Shown: positions 26,764 to 37,252, counted from the stretch's first letter. The stretch: 64,000 nt of DNA from an uncultured Prevotella sp. (GCA_900545525.1 UQZX01000009.1:1-64000); one strand, 5' to 3'. Numbers and translations are program-made. The notes: generated by a model from the sequence alone, not told the origin.

Positions 26764-29592
26764 TTATATTCCCAGCTCCTCCCTTATAAATCTTGATGTA
26801 TATCCCTTGCCGTTTAGTGCAATCTCTTCGGGTGTTCCGGTGTCTACGACGGTGCCTCCCTTGCGTCCTCCTTCGGGTCCCATGTCTATTATGTGGTCGG
26901 CAAGTTTTATTACGTCAAGGTTGTGCTCTATCACAATTACCGTATTTCCGCGGTTCACAAGCCTTTGCAGCACGTCCATGAGTATGCGTATGTCCTCGAA
27001 GTGAAGACCCGTTGTAGGTTCATCGAGTATGTACAGAGTCTTGCCCGTATCGCGCTTGCTCAGTTCTGTGGCAAGTTTTACACGTTGGCTTTCGCCTCCT
27101 GACAATGTAGTCGAGGGTTGTCCCAGCTTGATGTATCCCAATCCGACGTCCTGTATGGTCTTTATCTTTCTCAGAATGTCCGGTACGTTCTCGAAAAACT
27201 CCACAGCCTGGTTTATTGTCATGTCAAGGATGTCGGCAATGCTCTTGCCCTTATACCTGACCTCAAGGGTTTCGCGGTTGTAGCGTTTGCCGTGGCATAC
27301 CTCACACGGAACCATTACATCAGGAAGGAAGTTCATTTCTATTGTCCTGTATCCGTTTCCGCCACATGCCTCGCATCTTCCGCCTTTGACATTGAAAGAG
27401 AAGCGACCCGGTTTGTAGCCCCGCATCTTTGCCTCGGGAAGATTTACGAACAGAGAGCGTATGTCACTGAACACGCCTGTGTATGTTGCGGGGTTGGAAC
27501 GTGGTGTGCGTCCGAGCGGTGACTGGTCGACATTTACAACTTTGTCTATGTTCCCGATGCCCTCGATGTCCTTATGCGGCATGGGTTCTTTCAACGAACG
27601 GTAGAAATGTTTGCTCAGTATGGGCTGAAGGGTCTCGTTTATAAGGGTTGACTTTCCGCTTCCGCTCACCCCTGTTACGGCAATGAGCATGCCTAAGGGA
27701 AACGTTACGTCCACGTTTTTCAGGTTGTTTCCGCAGGCACCGTGTATAGTCAGTGCCTTTCCGTTGCCCTTGCGCCTTTCTTCCGGCACCTCTATCTTCA
27801 TCGTTCCGTTGAGGTATCTGCTTGTAAGTGTGTCGTGTCCGAGCATATCCTGTGGCGTTCCCTGAAAGACAACTTTGCCTCCCTTGCGTCCGGCTTTCGG
27901 ACCAATGTCTACAATGTAGTCGGCATTCAGCATCATATCCTTGTCGTGTTCAACAACAATGACGGTGTTGCCTATGTCGCGGAGTTCTTTCAGTGATTTT
28001 ATAAGCCGTTCATTGTCACGCTGATGCAGTCCGATGCTCGGCTCGTCGAGTATGTAAAGGACGTTTACAAGCTGCGAACCGATTTGTGTAGCAAGCCTTA
28101 TGCGCTGGCTTTCGCCTCCGGAAAGCGTCGCAGACTGGCGGTCGAGAGCCAGATAGTCGAGCCCTACTTCAAGAATGAAGTCTATTCGCTTGCGTATCTC
28201 TCGCAGTATCTCGCGCCCGATTTTAAGTTGTTTGTCGTCAAGATGTTGCTCCGCTTCGATGAGCCATTCCTTAAGCTCGCTTATGTCCATAGCCGCCAGT
28301 TCGGATATATTCTTGTCCCAAATGCGGTATGAAAGAGATTCGCGGTTGAGGCGTTGCCCGTGGCATTCAGGACACCGGCATACGGCAAGAAACTGTCCCG
28401 CCCATTTCTGTCCTCCGGCACTGTCATCGTTCTCAATTACGCTGTGAAGATATTTCACAACGCCGTCAAACTCTACAAAATAGTCGCTTGACGTATGTAT
28501 GACTTCTTTTTTTATGCGTACAGTCTCCAGTCTGCCGTACAGTATTTCGTTGAGAACATCTTCGGGTATGTCCTTTATAGGAGTCTTCAGCGTGCATCCG
28601 TTGTCCTGAAGAATGGCATCAATCTGCCAGAAAATCATTTGGTTCTTGTATTTTCCCAATGGCACAATGCCGCCTTCGTATATGGACTGTCTGTTGTCAG
28701 GTATCACCTTGTCGAGGTCAATCTCGTTGATAACGCCCAGTCCCTTACATCTTTGGCATGCACCTTCTGGAGAGTTGAATGAGAATTTGTTTGGTGCCGG
28801 GTCGCCGTATGCCATGCCTGTTGTAGGGCACATCAGTCTCTTGCTGTAATACTTTGCCTCGTTGGTGTCCTTGTCCATTATCATCAGCAGCCCGTCGCCC
28901 TGTTTCATGGCTATGGTAACACTCTTCTTCAGTCTTGCGTCGTCTTTGTCCTGCACTTGCAGCTTGTCTATCACCACCTCTATGTTGTGGTTCTTGTAGC
29001 GGTCCACCTTCATGCCCCGCTCCATGTCCTTTATCTCTCCGTCCACGCGGCAGTACAGATATCCCTTGCGGCGCATGCTCTCGAACAGTTCCCGGTAATG
29101 CCCTTTGCGGTTGCGTACAAGGGGAGAAAGAATGAATATTCTTTTTCCGGAGTATTGCGAGTGTATCATGTTGAGAACATCTTCCTCCGTATATCTTACC
29201 ATTTTCTCGCCTGTTGCATAGCTGTAGGCTGTACCTGCACGTGCATAGAGCAGACGCAGGTAGTCGTAGATTTCGGTGGTAGTGCCTACGGTGGAGCGCG
29301 GGTTCTTGTTCGTTGTCTTCTGTTCTATGCTTATAACCGGGCTTAATCCGGTAATCTTGTCAACGTCGGGTCGTTCAAGACCGCCGAGAAAGTTGCGTGC
29401 GTATGCCGAGAAAGTCTCAATATAACGGCGCTGTCCCTCGGCGAAAATCGTGTCGAAAGCCAACGAAGACTTGCCCGAACCGCTCAGCCCTGTTATTACC
29501 GTGAGGCTGTTTCTCGGTATTTCAACATCTATATTCTTAAGGTTGTGCACTCTTGCACCCCATACATTTATCTTCTCGTCTTCTCTTTCCAT
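26764..29592 (-). CDS. uvrA: excinuclease ABC subunit A
   Basis: 942 residues, full length. UvrA is the damage-recognising ATPase of nucleotide excision repair and loads UvrB. Two ABC modules are present, with Walker [10 protein letters not shown] and GVSGSGKST and signatures [12 protein letters not shown] and [12 protein letters not shown]. Zinc-finger cysteines are seen in [28 protein letters not shown] and [10 protein letters not shown]. It is downstream of the CHU_C-tail gene in the same direction, 128 bases apart. No LexA-type box was recognised. Confidence 0.97.
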   Translation of the reverse strand: MEREDEKINVWGARVHNLKNIDVEIPRNSLTVITGLSGSGKSSLAFDTIFAEGQRRYIETFSAYARNFLGGLERPDVDKITGLSPVISIEQKTTNKNPRSTVGTTTEIYDYLRLLYARAGTAYSYATGEKMVRYTEEDVLNMIHSQYSGKRIFILSPLVRNRKGHYRELFESMRRKGYLYCRVDGEIKDMERGMKVDRYKNHNIEVVIDKLQVQDKDDARLKKSVTIAMKQGDGLLMIMDKDTNEAKYYSKRLMCPTTGMAYGDPAPNKFSFNSPEGACQRCKGLGVINEIDLDKVIPDNRQSIYEGGIVPLGKYKNQMIFWQIDAILQDNGCTLKTPIKDIPEDVLNEILYGRLETVRIKKEVIHTSSDYFVEFDGVVKYLHSVIENDDSAGGQKWAGQFLAVCRCPECHGQRLNRESLSYRIWDKNISELAAMDISELKEWLIEAEQHLDDKQLKIGREILREIRKRIDFILEVGLDYLALDRQSATLSGGESQRIRLATQIGSQLVNVLYILDEPSIGLHQRDNERLIKSLKELRDIGNTVIVVEHDKDMMLNADYIVDIGPKAGRKGGKVVFQGTPQDMLGHDTLTSRYLNGTMKIEVPEERRKGNGKALTIHGACGNNLKNVDVTFPLGMLIAVTGVSGSGKSTLINETLQPILSKHFYRSLKEPMPHKDIEGIGNIDKVVNVDQSPLGRTPRSNPATYTGVFSDIRSLFVNLPEAKMRGYKPGRFSFNVKGGRCEACGGNGYRTIEMNFLPDVMVPCEVCHGKRYNRETLEVRYKGKSIADILDMTINQAVEFFENVPDILRKIKTIQDVGLGYIKLGQPSTTLSGGESQRVKLATELSKRDTGKTLYILDEPTTGLHFEDIRILMDVLQRLVNRGNTVIVIEHNLDVIKLADHIIDMGPEGGRKGGTVVDTGTPEEIALNGKGYTSRFIREELGI

Positions 29593-29720
29593 GTCTGTTC
29601 TGAATTTTTAGAGGTCTCTTCCTTTCATCCTTTGCGGACATAATCATCACGGCAATCATACGTAAAGCCGTGTTCCACATCCTGATGTTTGCTGCCCTTA
29701 AGTCACGCAGACTTCCAATG

Positions 29721-30440
29721 TTATTGCCCTACAGTGGTGCTTTCCGTGTATCCGCGCAGCAGGTTTACGTCTTTCTTTATGTTGAAGGTCCTTCCGTCAG
29801 CCCCCCTTGCGTTTACGAGAACGAAGTATACGCCGTCCTTAACTTCCTTGCCGTTGTGTGTGCCGTCCCAGCCTCCAGCCGGGTCTGTCCATTCGTAAAG
29901 CTTCTGTCCCCAGCGGTTGAATATGTAGGCATGAAACTCTACAAGCGACTGGTAGCCCTCTTTTGCCTTGTATATGTCGTTTATTCCGTCGCCGTTTGGC
30001 GAGAATGCATTAGGCATGTCAAGCTTGCTCTCGCTTATGGTTACGCGCAACGGGGTGGTGTCAGCCCAATATTCCTGAGTATATTCGATTGTTTCGGTGC
30101 CCTTGGTGAATGTCGCATAGAGTACAATATTGTGCACGCCGGCTGTAGTGAACGTGTATTCCGTATCCTGTTCATACCTTATAATATATGGTTCGGTCTC
30201 TCCCTCGAGCGTAAAGCGCCACTCGTAATACGTAGTATATCCCGCCGTGTTCTCAGGATTGGCATAAAAACGGCCCGTAAGCGGTGCAGAGCCGGACATG
30301 TCGGCATTCTCTTCATCACCGTTTTCCGTTGTATATATTGCTGTCGGGTTTATCGACGGAACGGCACTTTGTGCAAGAGAACGTTCATGAAAGGCGGTGA
30401 AAAAGACCAGAAATGATATAAGGAAAAGTTTTGTATTCAT
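29721..30440 (-). CDS. secreted protein with T9SS type B (CHU_C) tail
   Basis: 239 residues. A signal peptide (cleavage near SLAQ, residue 24) is followed by a PKD-like beta domain (about 60-135) and a C-terminal CHU_C or gliding-motility-type sorting domain (about 140-239): MPNAFSPNGDGINDIYK, then IFNRWGQKLYEW and GVYFVLVNARG. Such tails direct proteins through the type IX system to the cell surface. It is divergent from the LysM/beta-barrel operon. The mature part is very small, so it may be an accessory of the surface machinery rather than an enzyme. Confidence 0.9.
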   Translation of the reverse strand: MNTKLFLISFLVFFTAFHERSLAQSAVPSINPTAIYTTENGDEENADMSGSAPLTGRFYANPENTAGYTTYYEWRFTLEGETEPYIIRYEQDTEYTFTTAGVHNIVLYATFTKGTETIEYTQEYWADTTPLRVTISESKLDMPNAFSPNGDGINDIYKAKEGYQSLVEFHAYIFNRWGQKLYEWTDPAGGWDGTHNGKEVKDGVYFVLVNARGADGRTFNIKKDVNLLRGYTESTTVGQ

Positions 30441-30503
30441 ATTAATAACGATAATATTTATGCAAATTTACGTAATAAAGTTGATTTAGACACTCTTTTT
30501 TTG

Positions 30504-30511
30504 TATTTTTG
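30504..30511 (+). promoter_or_regulatory. -7 box of the LysM-barrel-POT operon
   Basis: TATTTTTG, with a weak TTGA-like -33 element about 19 bp upstream (near 30481). The start site would be near 30518, shortly before the ATG codons at 30531 and 30540. Confidence 0.65.
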
Positions 30512-30539
30512 TAGGCAATTTAATTAATATATGTTTATT

Positions 30540-31889
30540 ATGAAATACTTCTTCAGATGTGTTCTTGCCTTTCTTATATTATGTGCCGGTGTTGAGGTTC
30601 AGGCACAGAACAAATGGCAGAAGATGCATAAGGTGAAGCGTCAGGAAACTTTGTTCGGCATAGCAAAGAAATATAACTTAACGATAAATGAGCTTGTAAA
30701 GGCAAATCCGGACATGAACACTCCCGGCTATGAGCTGAAAAAGGGTGACTATATCTTCATTCCATATCCTTCAGAAAAGGTGCAGGGTGCTGCTTCTCAG
30801 CAGGGAAAGAATGTGAATGTTCCGGCGAAAGCTACAGCAGGAAAAGTTCTTAATGTCGGGGTAATGCTGCCGTTGCATAATGACGACGGCGACGGCAGGC
30901 GCATGGTTGAGTATTACAGGGGGATGCTTATGGCATGCGACAGGTTAAAGAAGGAAGGCGTATCCATAAACATGCGCGCATGGAATGTTCCGCAGGATGC
31001 AGACATGGCTGCCATTGTTGCCAAAGAGGGTGCTGCACGGTGTGACGTGATATTCGGCCCGCTGTATACCAAGCAGGTCGGTGTGCTTTCTGACTTTGCC
31101 CGAAAGAATAATATCAAACTGGTTATTCCTTTCTCAATAAGCGGCAACGATGTGGTGCTTAATTCCAATATATTTCAGGTGTATCAGTCGGCAGAGACAG
31201 CCAATACAGAGATAATCAGTCAGTTTATATCGCGTTTCAGCTCATATCATGTTGTGATTATAGACTGTAACGACAGAACGAGCGACAAGGGTGTCTTTAC
31301 GTTCGGACTGAGGAAAAAGCTCGAAGAGCGCGGTATAGCATACAGCATAACAAACTTGAACTCGAGCGACATGATGTTTGCCAAGGCTTTCAGCTTCTCA
31401 AAGCCCAATGTTGTTATACTGAACACCGGGCGTTCGCCTGAACTTAACATGGCTTTCAACAAACTGAACACTCTGAAAGCGGGGCATTCTGACTATGTGA
31501 TATCTCTTTTCGGATATACGGAATGGTTGATGTATGCCAAATATAATATGGACAAGTTCTTTGCATACGACACATATATCCCTGCATATTTTTATTATAA
31601 TCCGCTGTCCGCGCAGACAAAGGCGTTTGAAAATGACTACCGCAGGTGGTTCAAGAGCGACATGATGGACTATATGCCGCGTTTTGCCATAACCGGTTAT
31701 GACCATGGGATGTATTTCCTGCGCGGCTTTTACAAGCATGGAACGAATTTCACGGGTGCGGACTGTGACAAGGATGCTCTGCAGACACAGATGTATTTTA
31801 GGCGTGTAGGCAACGGAGGCTTGCAGAACCACGGGTATATGTTCGTCCATTACAACAGGAACCGTTCAATATCAACAATCAATTTTTAA
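30540..31889 (+). CDS. LysM domain plus periplasmic-binding-fold protein
   Basis: 449 residues from ATG at 30540 (MKYFFRC), which gives a normal signal peptide (cleavage near VQAQ); an in-frame ATG lies at 30531. A LysM peptidoglycan-binding domain (about 30-75: HKVKRQETLFGIAKKYNLT) precedes a region with the fold of type 1 periplasmic receptors (about 100-400: LNVGVMLPLHNDDGDG, VIFGPLYTKQVGVLS, KLVIPFSISGND). Bacteroidetes homologues are often annotated as amino-acid ABC transporter receptors, but no ABC genes are here. A wall-anchored envelope role is more likely. It is immediately followed by a beta-barrel gene. Confidence 0.85.
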   Translation: MKYFFRCVLAFLILCAGVEVQAQNKWQKMHKVKRQETLFGIAKKYNLTINELVKANPDMNTPGYELKKGDYIFIPYPSEKVQGAASQQGKNVNVPAKATAGKVLNVGVMLPLHNDDGDGRRMVEYYRGMLMACDRLKKEGVSINMRAWNVPQDADMAAIVAKEGAARCDVIFGPLYTKQVGVLSDFARKNNIKLVIPFSISGNDVVLNSNIFQVYQSAETANTEIISQFISRFSSYHVVIIDCNDRTSDKGVFTFGLRKKLEERGIAYSITNLNSSDMMFAKAFSFSKPNVVILNTGRSPELNMAFNKLNTLKAGHSDYVISLFGYTEWLMYAKYNMDKFFAYDTYIPAYFYYNPLSAQTKAFENDYRRWFKSDMMDYMPRFAITGYDHGMYFLRGFYKHGTNFTGADCDKDALQTQMYFRRVGNGGLQNHGYMFVHYNRNRSISTINF

Positions 31890-32636
31890 ATGCAGATGTA
31901 CAGACTCTTTATATCCGCAGTAACTCTTTTGTGTGTTATGCCTTCGTTTGCACAGATAGGTCAGCACCGCAACGATCTCAGCATAGGTGTAAACGGAGGT
32001 TATATATTTAGTAATGTAGGGTTTACGCCCAAGGTTAACCAGACCTTCTACGGAGGATACACAGGCGGAATATCGTTCAGATACGTATGTGAGAAATATT
32101 TTAATACCATTTGTTCCGTACAGGCAGAGGTTAACTATGCTAAGATAGGCTGGAAAGAAGATATTCTTGATATCAATGATGCTCCGGTTGTAAACCCTGT
32201 CACAGGCGTGGCAGAAGAATACAGCCGCACAATAAACTACGTTCAGATACCGGTGTTTGCCCATTTGGCATGGGGCAGGGAAGAGAAAGGCTTTCAGTTC
32301 TTCTTTCAGGCAGGACCGCAAATTGGTATATATATGAGTGAGTCTTCGGAAATGAACTTCCCTCTTGACAACGTTAATACCGATGACCGTGTGAACGAAG
32401 TGACGGCGCAATATGCCATGGAGGTCGAAAACAAGATTGACTATGGTATAGCGGCAGGTCTCGGCGCGGAGTATTCTCATCCAAAAATTGGGCATTTTCA
32501 GGTAGAAGGACGTTATTATTACGGTCTTGGAAATATTTATAAAGACTCGAAGAAAGACTATTTCAGTAAGTCTAACTTCGGGAATATTGTGATAAAGCTC
32601 ACTTACCTCTTTGATATTGTTAAAACTAAAAAATAA
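31890..32636 (+). CDS. outer-membrane beta-barrel protein (PorT-like family)
   Basis: 248 residues from ATG at 31890 (alternatively 31896). The signal peptide ends near SFAQ. Alternating beta strands (NDLSIGVNGGYIFSNV, GGISFRYVCEKYF, FFFQAGPQIGIY) and the C-terminal ITL-like barrel end fit the OMP_b-brl_2 family that includes PorT of the type IX system. The gene begins directly after the LysM stop codon. Whether it is the true PorT of this organism cannot be decided from similarity alone. The nearby CHU_C-tail protein makes a T9SS link plausible. Confidence 0.8.
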   Translation: MQMYRLFISAVTLLCVMPSFAQIGQHRNDLSIGVNGGYIFSNVGFTPKVNQTFYGGYTGGISFRYVCEKYFNTICSVQAEVNYAKIGWKEDILDINDAPVVNPVTGVAEEYSRTINYVQIPVFAHLAWGREEKGFQFFFQAGPQIGIYMSESSEMNFPLDNVNTDDRVNEVTAQYAMEVENKIDYGIAAGLGAEYSHPKIGHFQVEGRYYYGLGNIYKDSKKDYFSKSNFGNIVIKLTYLFDIVKTKK

Positions 32637-32642
32637 ATTATT

Positions 32643-34178
32643 ATGTTTGAAGGTCAACCTAAAGGGCTGTATGCCTTGGCTTTAGCCAACACCGGCGAGC
32701 GTTTCGGATATTATACGATGCTTGCTGTGTTTGCATTGTTTTTAAGAGAGAACTATGGATTGTCGGCATCCATGGCAGGAACAATTTACAGTTCGTTCCT
32801 GATGCTTGTCTATTTCTTCCCGCTGTTCGGCGGAATGCTTGCCGACAGGTTCGGGTTCGGCAAAATGGTAACCACGGGTATCATGATTATGTTCGCCGGC
32901 TACCTGCTCCTTGCCGTTCCGCTCGGAGGTAACACACTGGCACTTGTCGTAATGCTTGCCGCCCTGTTGCTGATAGGTTTCGGAACCGGACTGTTTAAGG
33001 GAAACCTGCAGGTTATGGTCGGTAATCTTTACGACGATCCGCTGTATGCAAAGCGCCGTGACTCAGGTTTCTCCATATTTTACATGGCAATAAATATCGG
33101 TGCGCTCTTTGCCCCGACCATGGCTGTGAAGATAAAGGAATATGCAGAGACGTCATTGGGATATTCTTCAAACGACGCCTATCACTTCTCGTTTGCAGTG
33201 GCTTGCGCATCATTGATTTTGTCGATTGCGATTTATTATGTGTTCCGTGCCACATTCAAGCATACTGAAGGCAACAAGAAGGTTGCAGACAAGGGCGATA
33301 AGGCTGTGGATGAGGTACAGTTGACACCAACTGAGACCAAACAGCGCATCACGGCACTTTGTCTTGTCTTTGCAGTTGTGATATTCTTCTGGATGGCATT
33401 TCATCAGAACGGCTTGTCGCTGACGTATTTTGCCGATGAGTTTACGGCTCGTTCTGCTTCCGGAGTTCAGGGCATGGCATTTGATGTGTGGAACCTCGTG
33501 CTCGTTATATTCATCGTATATGCCGGTTTCTCTCTATTCCAGAGCAAATCGTCAAGAGCCAAGGGAATTTCTGCTGCCGTAATCATTGCCGCTGTTGGCA
33601 TACTTGTTTGGAAATACCGCCAGATTACTGGTGATGTAGAGGTCAAGGCACCTATATTCCAACAGTTTAATCCGTTCTACGTTGTTGCACTCACTCCCGT
33701 GTCTATGGCAATTTTCGGCGCGCTTGCTGCCAAAGGCAAAGAACCTTCCGCTCCGCGCAAGATAGCTTACGGTATGATTGTTGCGGCTGCCGCTTTTGCC
33801 ATATTGATGTTCTTCTCTATCGGCTTGCCTGTTCCGCAGACAGAACCGGGACCCGACGGCTCGCCTGTTGCCGTGCATGTTGCAGATGTTACACCCAATC
33901 TGCTTATCGGCATTTATCTTATTCTTACATTCGGTGAACTGCTGCTTTCTCCTATGGGTATCTCTTTCGTCTCTAAGGTTGCTCCTCCTAAGTACAAGGG
34001 TATGATGATGGGGGGCTGGTTCGTTGCCACGGCGTTGGGCAATCAGCTTGTTCTCTTTGGTGGACTTCTTTGGGGTACGGTGCCTCTTTGGGCTTGCTGG
34101 GCAGTGTTCATGGGAGTATGCCTCATTGCTGCAATCTTCATGTTTGCCATGATGAAGCGCCTTGAGAAGGTTTGTTGA
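32643..34178 (+). CDS. POT-family peptide transporter (major facilitator)
   Basis: 511 residues with 12 or more membrane helices. The proton-coupled oligopeptide transporter signature is present: NTGERFGYYTMLAVFALFL (ExxERFxYY type) and, later, the GNLQVMVGNLYDD segment. It should import di- and tripeptides with protons. It follows the beta-barrel gene by six bases and is closed by a strong terminator, so the three genes form an operon, although a shared task is not obvious. Confidence 0.93.
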   Translation: MFEGQPKGLYALALANTGERFGYYTMLAVFALFLRENYGLSASMAGTIYSSFLMLVYFFPLFGGMLADRFGFGKMVTTGIMIMFAGYLLLAVPLGGNTLALVVMLAALLLIGFGTGLFKGNLQVMVGNLYDDPLYAKRRDSGFSIFYMAINIGALFAPTMAVKIKEYAETSLGYSSNDAYHFSFAVACASLILSIAIYYVFRATFKHTEGNKKVADKGDKAVDEVQLTPTETKQRITALCLVFAVVIFFWMAFHQNGLSLTYFADEFTARSASGVQGMAFDVWNLVLVIFIVYAGFSLFQSKSSRAKGISAAVIIAAVGILVWKYRQITGDVEVKAPIFQQFNPFYVVALTPVSMAIFGALAAKGKEPSAPRKIAYGMIVAAAAFAILMFFSIGLPVPQTEPGPDGSPVAVHVADVTPNLLIGIYLILTFGELLLSPMGISFVSKVAPPKYKGMMMGGWFVATALGNQLVLFGGLLWGTVPLWACWAVFMGVCLIAAIFMFAMMKRLEKVC

Positions 34179-34208
34179 CAGACAATAGTTTTTATTGTGA
34201 TGATATGG

Positions 34209-34244
34209 GAGGGTGTGTCACAGAGGCACACCCTCTTCTGTTTT
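34209..34244 (+). terminator. terminator of the POT operon
   Basis: GAGGGTGTG (34209-34217) pairs with CACACCCTC (34227-34235), then TTCTGTTTT. Confidence 0.9.
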
Positions 34245-34386
34245 CCTTACCGCTTTCATCCAGTGACGCTTGACACAATTCTTTCCAAGCTGACATTGCG
34301 CAGTGCGCGCTTTTGCAATTTCATTGTTTTGGTATGTGCAAGTCCTCTTCCTGTAATATACAGTGATGATTGTCTGTATATGCAGG

Positions 34387-36834
34387 TTATATAAAAAGAT
34401 TTACATTGGCATTGTCTGCACGGTTCATGTAGGTGGCGACTCCTCCAATTGTCACGTTGTCGAGAAGTTCTTCACGTTTTACTCCCATGACGTCCATAGA
34501 CATCTGGCATGCAATAAATTCAACGCCGTTCTCTATGGCTAAGGAACGTAGCGTTTCCAGCGACTCTATGTTTTTGGTCTTCATTATGTAGCGCATCATC
34601 TTTCTGCCAATGCCTCCCATATTCATTTTTGAAAGTTTAAGTTTCATTGAACGTGAAGGCAGCATAATGCCGAACATCTTTCCGAATATATCTTTGTTGA
34701 CTTTGGGCTTTTTATCTTTTTTGATGACGTTCAGTCCCCAGAATGTGAAGAATATTGTTACTTTTTCACCTGTCGCTGCCGCTCCGTTGGCAAGAACAAA
34801 TGTTGCGAGAGCCTTGTCAAGGTCATCGCTGAAAAGAATAAATGTCTTTCCTTTGCCATTGCTTGCGGGTTCAAAGTGCTGTGCATCTTTCTTTTTGATC
34901 AATACACTGTATTTTCCGGTGTTGAAGGATGATGATATGAAATGGTTACCTGTTGAGTGGCACCATGCTTCGGCATCACGTACAAAACCAGGGTCGGTCG
35001 CAGTGATTTGCAGTTGCTCACCAGTTCCAAGTTTTTCAATACTTTGTTTAAGTTTCATTATAGGTCCTGGGCATGAAAGTCCGCATGCATCAATCTCATG
35101 TATGTTTTTTATTACGGATTTATCAGTTAAATTTGTTGTATCGCTGTTGCAAACATTTCCGTCATCAAAAGGTTTTGCATCAGGAAGAGGAGTGACCGCG
35201 GCAGTATATGTTTTCAGTCCACCTATAAGATTTCTTACATCATTAAATCCGTTTTGTCGTAAAATGTTTGATGCAAGATATCCGCGTAACCCAACTCCGC
35301 AATAAAGGATGATAGGTTTGTTCTTGGGAATGTCGTTCAAATGATGGCGTATATCATCAAGCGGTATGTTTATGGCACCATTAATGGCTCCTAAGTTAAA
35401 TTCATCAGGAGTGCGCACATCAATTAGAGTAATATCATTAATATCCGTATCTTTAAGCTGGCGCCAGTAAATAGGACTCATCTTCCCACTCAGAATATTC
35501 CCTGCAACATAACCGGTCACGGCAACAGGATCTTTTGCCGATGAGTATGGCGGTGCATAAGCATGTTCGAGTGACATAAGATTGTATATGCTACCATTGT
35601 TCTTTATTACTTGAGAGAATTCATCAATTCGTTTGTCGACACCTTCGAAACCTACAATCTGTGCACCAAGCAGACGTCCGTCTTTAGGAGCGAAGACGAT
35701 TTTTATAGACATTGGCAGTGCATCAGGATAGTATCCTGCATGTGACGAAGGATGGATAGTAGCAGAAAGATATTCCGTTTCCAACTGTTTAAGACGTTTG
35801 GCAGACATTCCGGTAGCGGCAACCGTCAGATCAAAGACTTTTGCAATTGAAGTGCCGATTGCTCCTTCATATTTTATTTTGTTTCCAAAAACCATGTTGT
35901 CTGCAACAATGCGTGCCTGCCGATTTGCCGGTCCAGCCAGATAATTGAGCCATGGCTTGTCTGTGATTGGGTGGGGATATTCTATGGCATCTCCGACGGC
36001 ATATATGTTTTCATCGGATGTTTGGAGAAAACAATTTACTTTTATACCGCGCATTTCTCCCAATTCAATGCCAGCTTGGGAGGCAAGCATCGTATTGGGA
36101 CGTACTCCGATGGACAAAATAATCATGTCTGCGGATAAATGTCTTCCATTTTGGAATACAACACTTATTCCTTCTGCATTTCGTTCAAAAGAAGTTACTG
36201 CTGTTCCCAGATAAAGACGGATGCCTTTTTGCAGCAGATGCTGATGTACAAGTGATGCCATAGAGAAATCTATTGGTGCCATTACTTGATTTGCCATTTC
36301 TACAACAGCCACTTGTGAACCGTTGTTATGGAGATTTTCAGCCATTTCAAGTCCAATGAAACCACCACCTATTATAATAGCGCGCTTTATATCATTAGTC
36401 CGGATATAATTCTTTATCGTATCAGTATCGTTAACGTCTCTAAGAGTAAATATACCTTCAATGTCAATGCCAGGCAATGGAGGTCTGACTGGAGAAGCAC
36501 CGGGAGATAACAACAACTTATCATAAGCCTCCATATATGTCTTTCCGTCAGCACCCTTAATTTTAACCGCTTTTTTGATGCGGTCTATAGCAATGACCTC
36601 TGATTTTACGCGGACATCTATATTGAAACGTTGCGCAAATGCTTGTGGCGTCTGTACAAAAAGTTTCTCGCGGTCTGAGATAACGTTGCCTATGTAATAA
36701 GGCAGTCCGCAGTTGGCATAAGAGATATGCTCTCCTTTTTCTATTAAAACGATTTTTGCCTCTTCTGAGTTTCTCCTAATTCGGGCAGCAGCTGTTGCTC
36801 CACCTGCTACACCACCGATTATAATATACTTCAT
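34387..36834 (-). CDS. four-domain CoA-disulfide/persulfide reductase with rhodanese, TusA and DsrE domains
   Basis: 815 residues from ATG at 36834, which begins the FAD motif IIIGGVAGGATAAARIRR; an upstream in-frame ATG at 36867 precedes the likely RNA start. The domains in order are: pyridine-nucleotide-disulfide reductase of the CoA-disulfide type with single redox Cys42 (YANCGLPYYIG), its dimerisation domain (about 330-445), a rhodanese (about 460-545, active Cys512 in LYCGVGLRG), a TusA domain (about 580-655, CGLSCPGP, acceptor Cys588) and a DsrE-like domain (about 665-815). One chain thus has a reductase and three sulfane-sulfur carriers or transferases. Likely role: reduction and trafficking of persulfides or polysulfide, in the cytoplasm. 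It is monocistronic. Confidence 0.92.
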   Translation of the reverse strand: MKYIIIGGVAGGATAAARIRRNSEEAKIVLIEKGEHISYANCGLPYYIGNVISDREKLFVQTPQAFAQRFNIDVRVKSEVIAIDRIKKAVKIKGADGKTYMEAYDKLLLSPGASPVRPPLPGIDIEGIFTLRDVNDTDTIKNYIRTNDIKRAIIIGGGFIGLEMAENLHNNGSQVAVVEMANQVMAPIDFSMASLVHQHLLQKGIRLYLGTAVTSFERNAEGISVVFQNGRHLSADMIILSIGVRPNTMLASQAGIELGEMRGIKVNCFLQTSDENIYAVGDAIEYPHPITDKPWLNYLAGPANRQARIVADNMVFGNKIKYEGAIGTSIAKVFDLTVAATGMSAKRLKQLETEYLSATIHPSSHAGYYPDALPMSIKIVFAPKDGRLLGAQIVGFEGVDKRIDEFSQVIKNNGSIYNLMSLEHAYAPPYSSAKDPVAVTGYVAGNILSGKMSPIYWRQLKDTDINDITLIDVRTPDEFNLGAINGAINIPLDDIRHHLNDIPKNKPIILYCGVGLRGYLASNILRQNGFNDVRNLIGGLKTYTAAVTPLPDAKPFDDGNVCNSDTTNLTDKSVIKNIHEIDACGLSCPGPIMKLKQSIEKLGTGEQLQITATDPGFVRDAEAWCHSTGNHFISSSFNTGKYSVLIKKKDAQHFEPASNGKGKTFILFSDDLDKALATFVLANGAAATGEKVTIFFTFWGLNVIKKDKKPKVNKDIFGKMFGIMLPSRSMKLKLSKMNMGGIGRKMMRYIMKTKNIESLETLRSLAIENGVEFIACQMSMDVMGVKREELLDNVTIGGVATYMNRADNANVNLFI

Positions 36835-36864
36835 AATATATTGTATTATACAGTTGATTTTATG

Positions 36865-36872
36865 CAAAAATA
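36865..36872 (-). promoter_or_regulatory. -7 box of the four-domain oxidoreductase gene
   Basis: TATTTTTG on the minus strand; the RNA start near 36858 agrees with translation from 36834. The -33 box is weak. Confidence 0.55.
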
Positions 36873-36954
36873 GTCAAAGTATTTTTATATACAGTAATAT
36901 ATAAGGGAAAAAAACATTTATTAGCTTGTATACGGGCTTGAGTATAAATATCAT

Positions 36955-37043
36955 AAAAAGCATAAAGCGGTTGTCTTCACAGATAACCGCTTTACATTTC
37001 AATAGGTATTAGTTTTTAAGGTAAAAAGATTGTTTTCAGGATA
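36955..37043 (-). ncRNA. candidate small RNA (about 89 nt)
   Basis: A full promoter (37050-37082, minus strand) points into a short segment with no ORF. The segment ends in a hairpin (AAAGCGGTT 36993-36985 with AACCGCTTT 36972-36964 in RNA sense) followed by five T. The oxidoreductase gene downstream has its own -7 box, and DUF1573 upstream has its own terminator, so this unit appears independent. It could instead be a leader with an attenuator. No Rfam family was recognised. Confidence 0.5.
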
Positions 37044-37049
37044 ACGATG

Positions 37050-37082
37050 CAAAGATATGAAACTTTATTTAAAGTTCCAAAA
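37050..37082 (-). promoter_or_regulatory. promoter of the candidate small RNA
   Basis: On the minus strand: TTTTGG (37082-37077; TTTG core 37081-37078), a 20-bp spacer, then TATCTTTG (37057-37050). It has both boxes of the Bacteroidetes promoter. Confidence 0.7.
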
Positions 37083-37252
37083 CTTTTGATAGCAATATTT
37101 TAGATATTTTATTGTGTACCCACACAACATGAAAAAATCTTGCAAAACGTGTTTATTAATGCCCGTTTGAGCTTGTTCAGACTGCTTATTATGTGCCGGG
37201 CAGGAGTGTCATGGCACAATGAAAAGGCATGTTGAGCCGTACACGTATTTAT

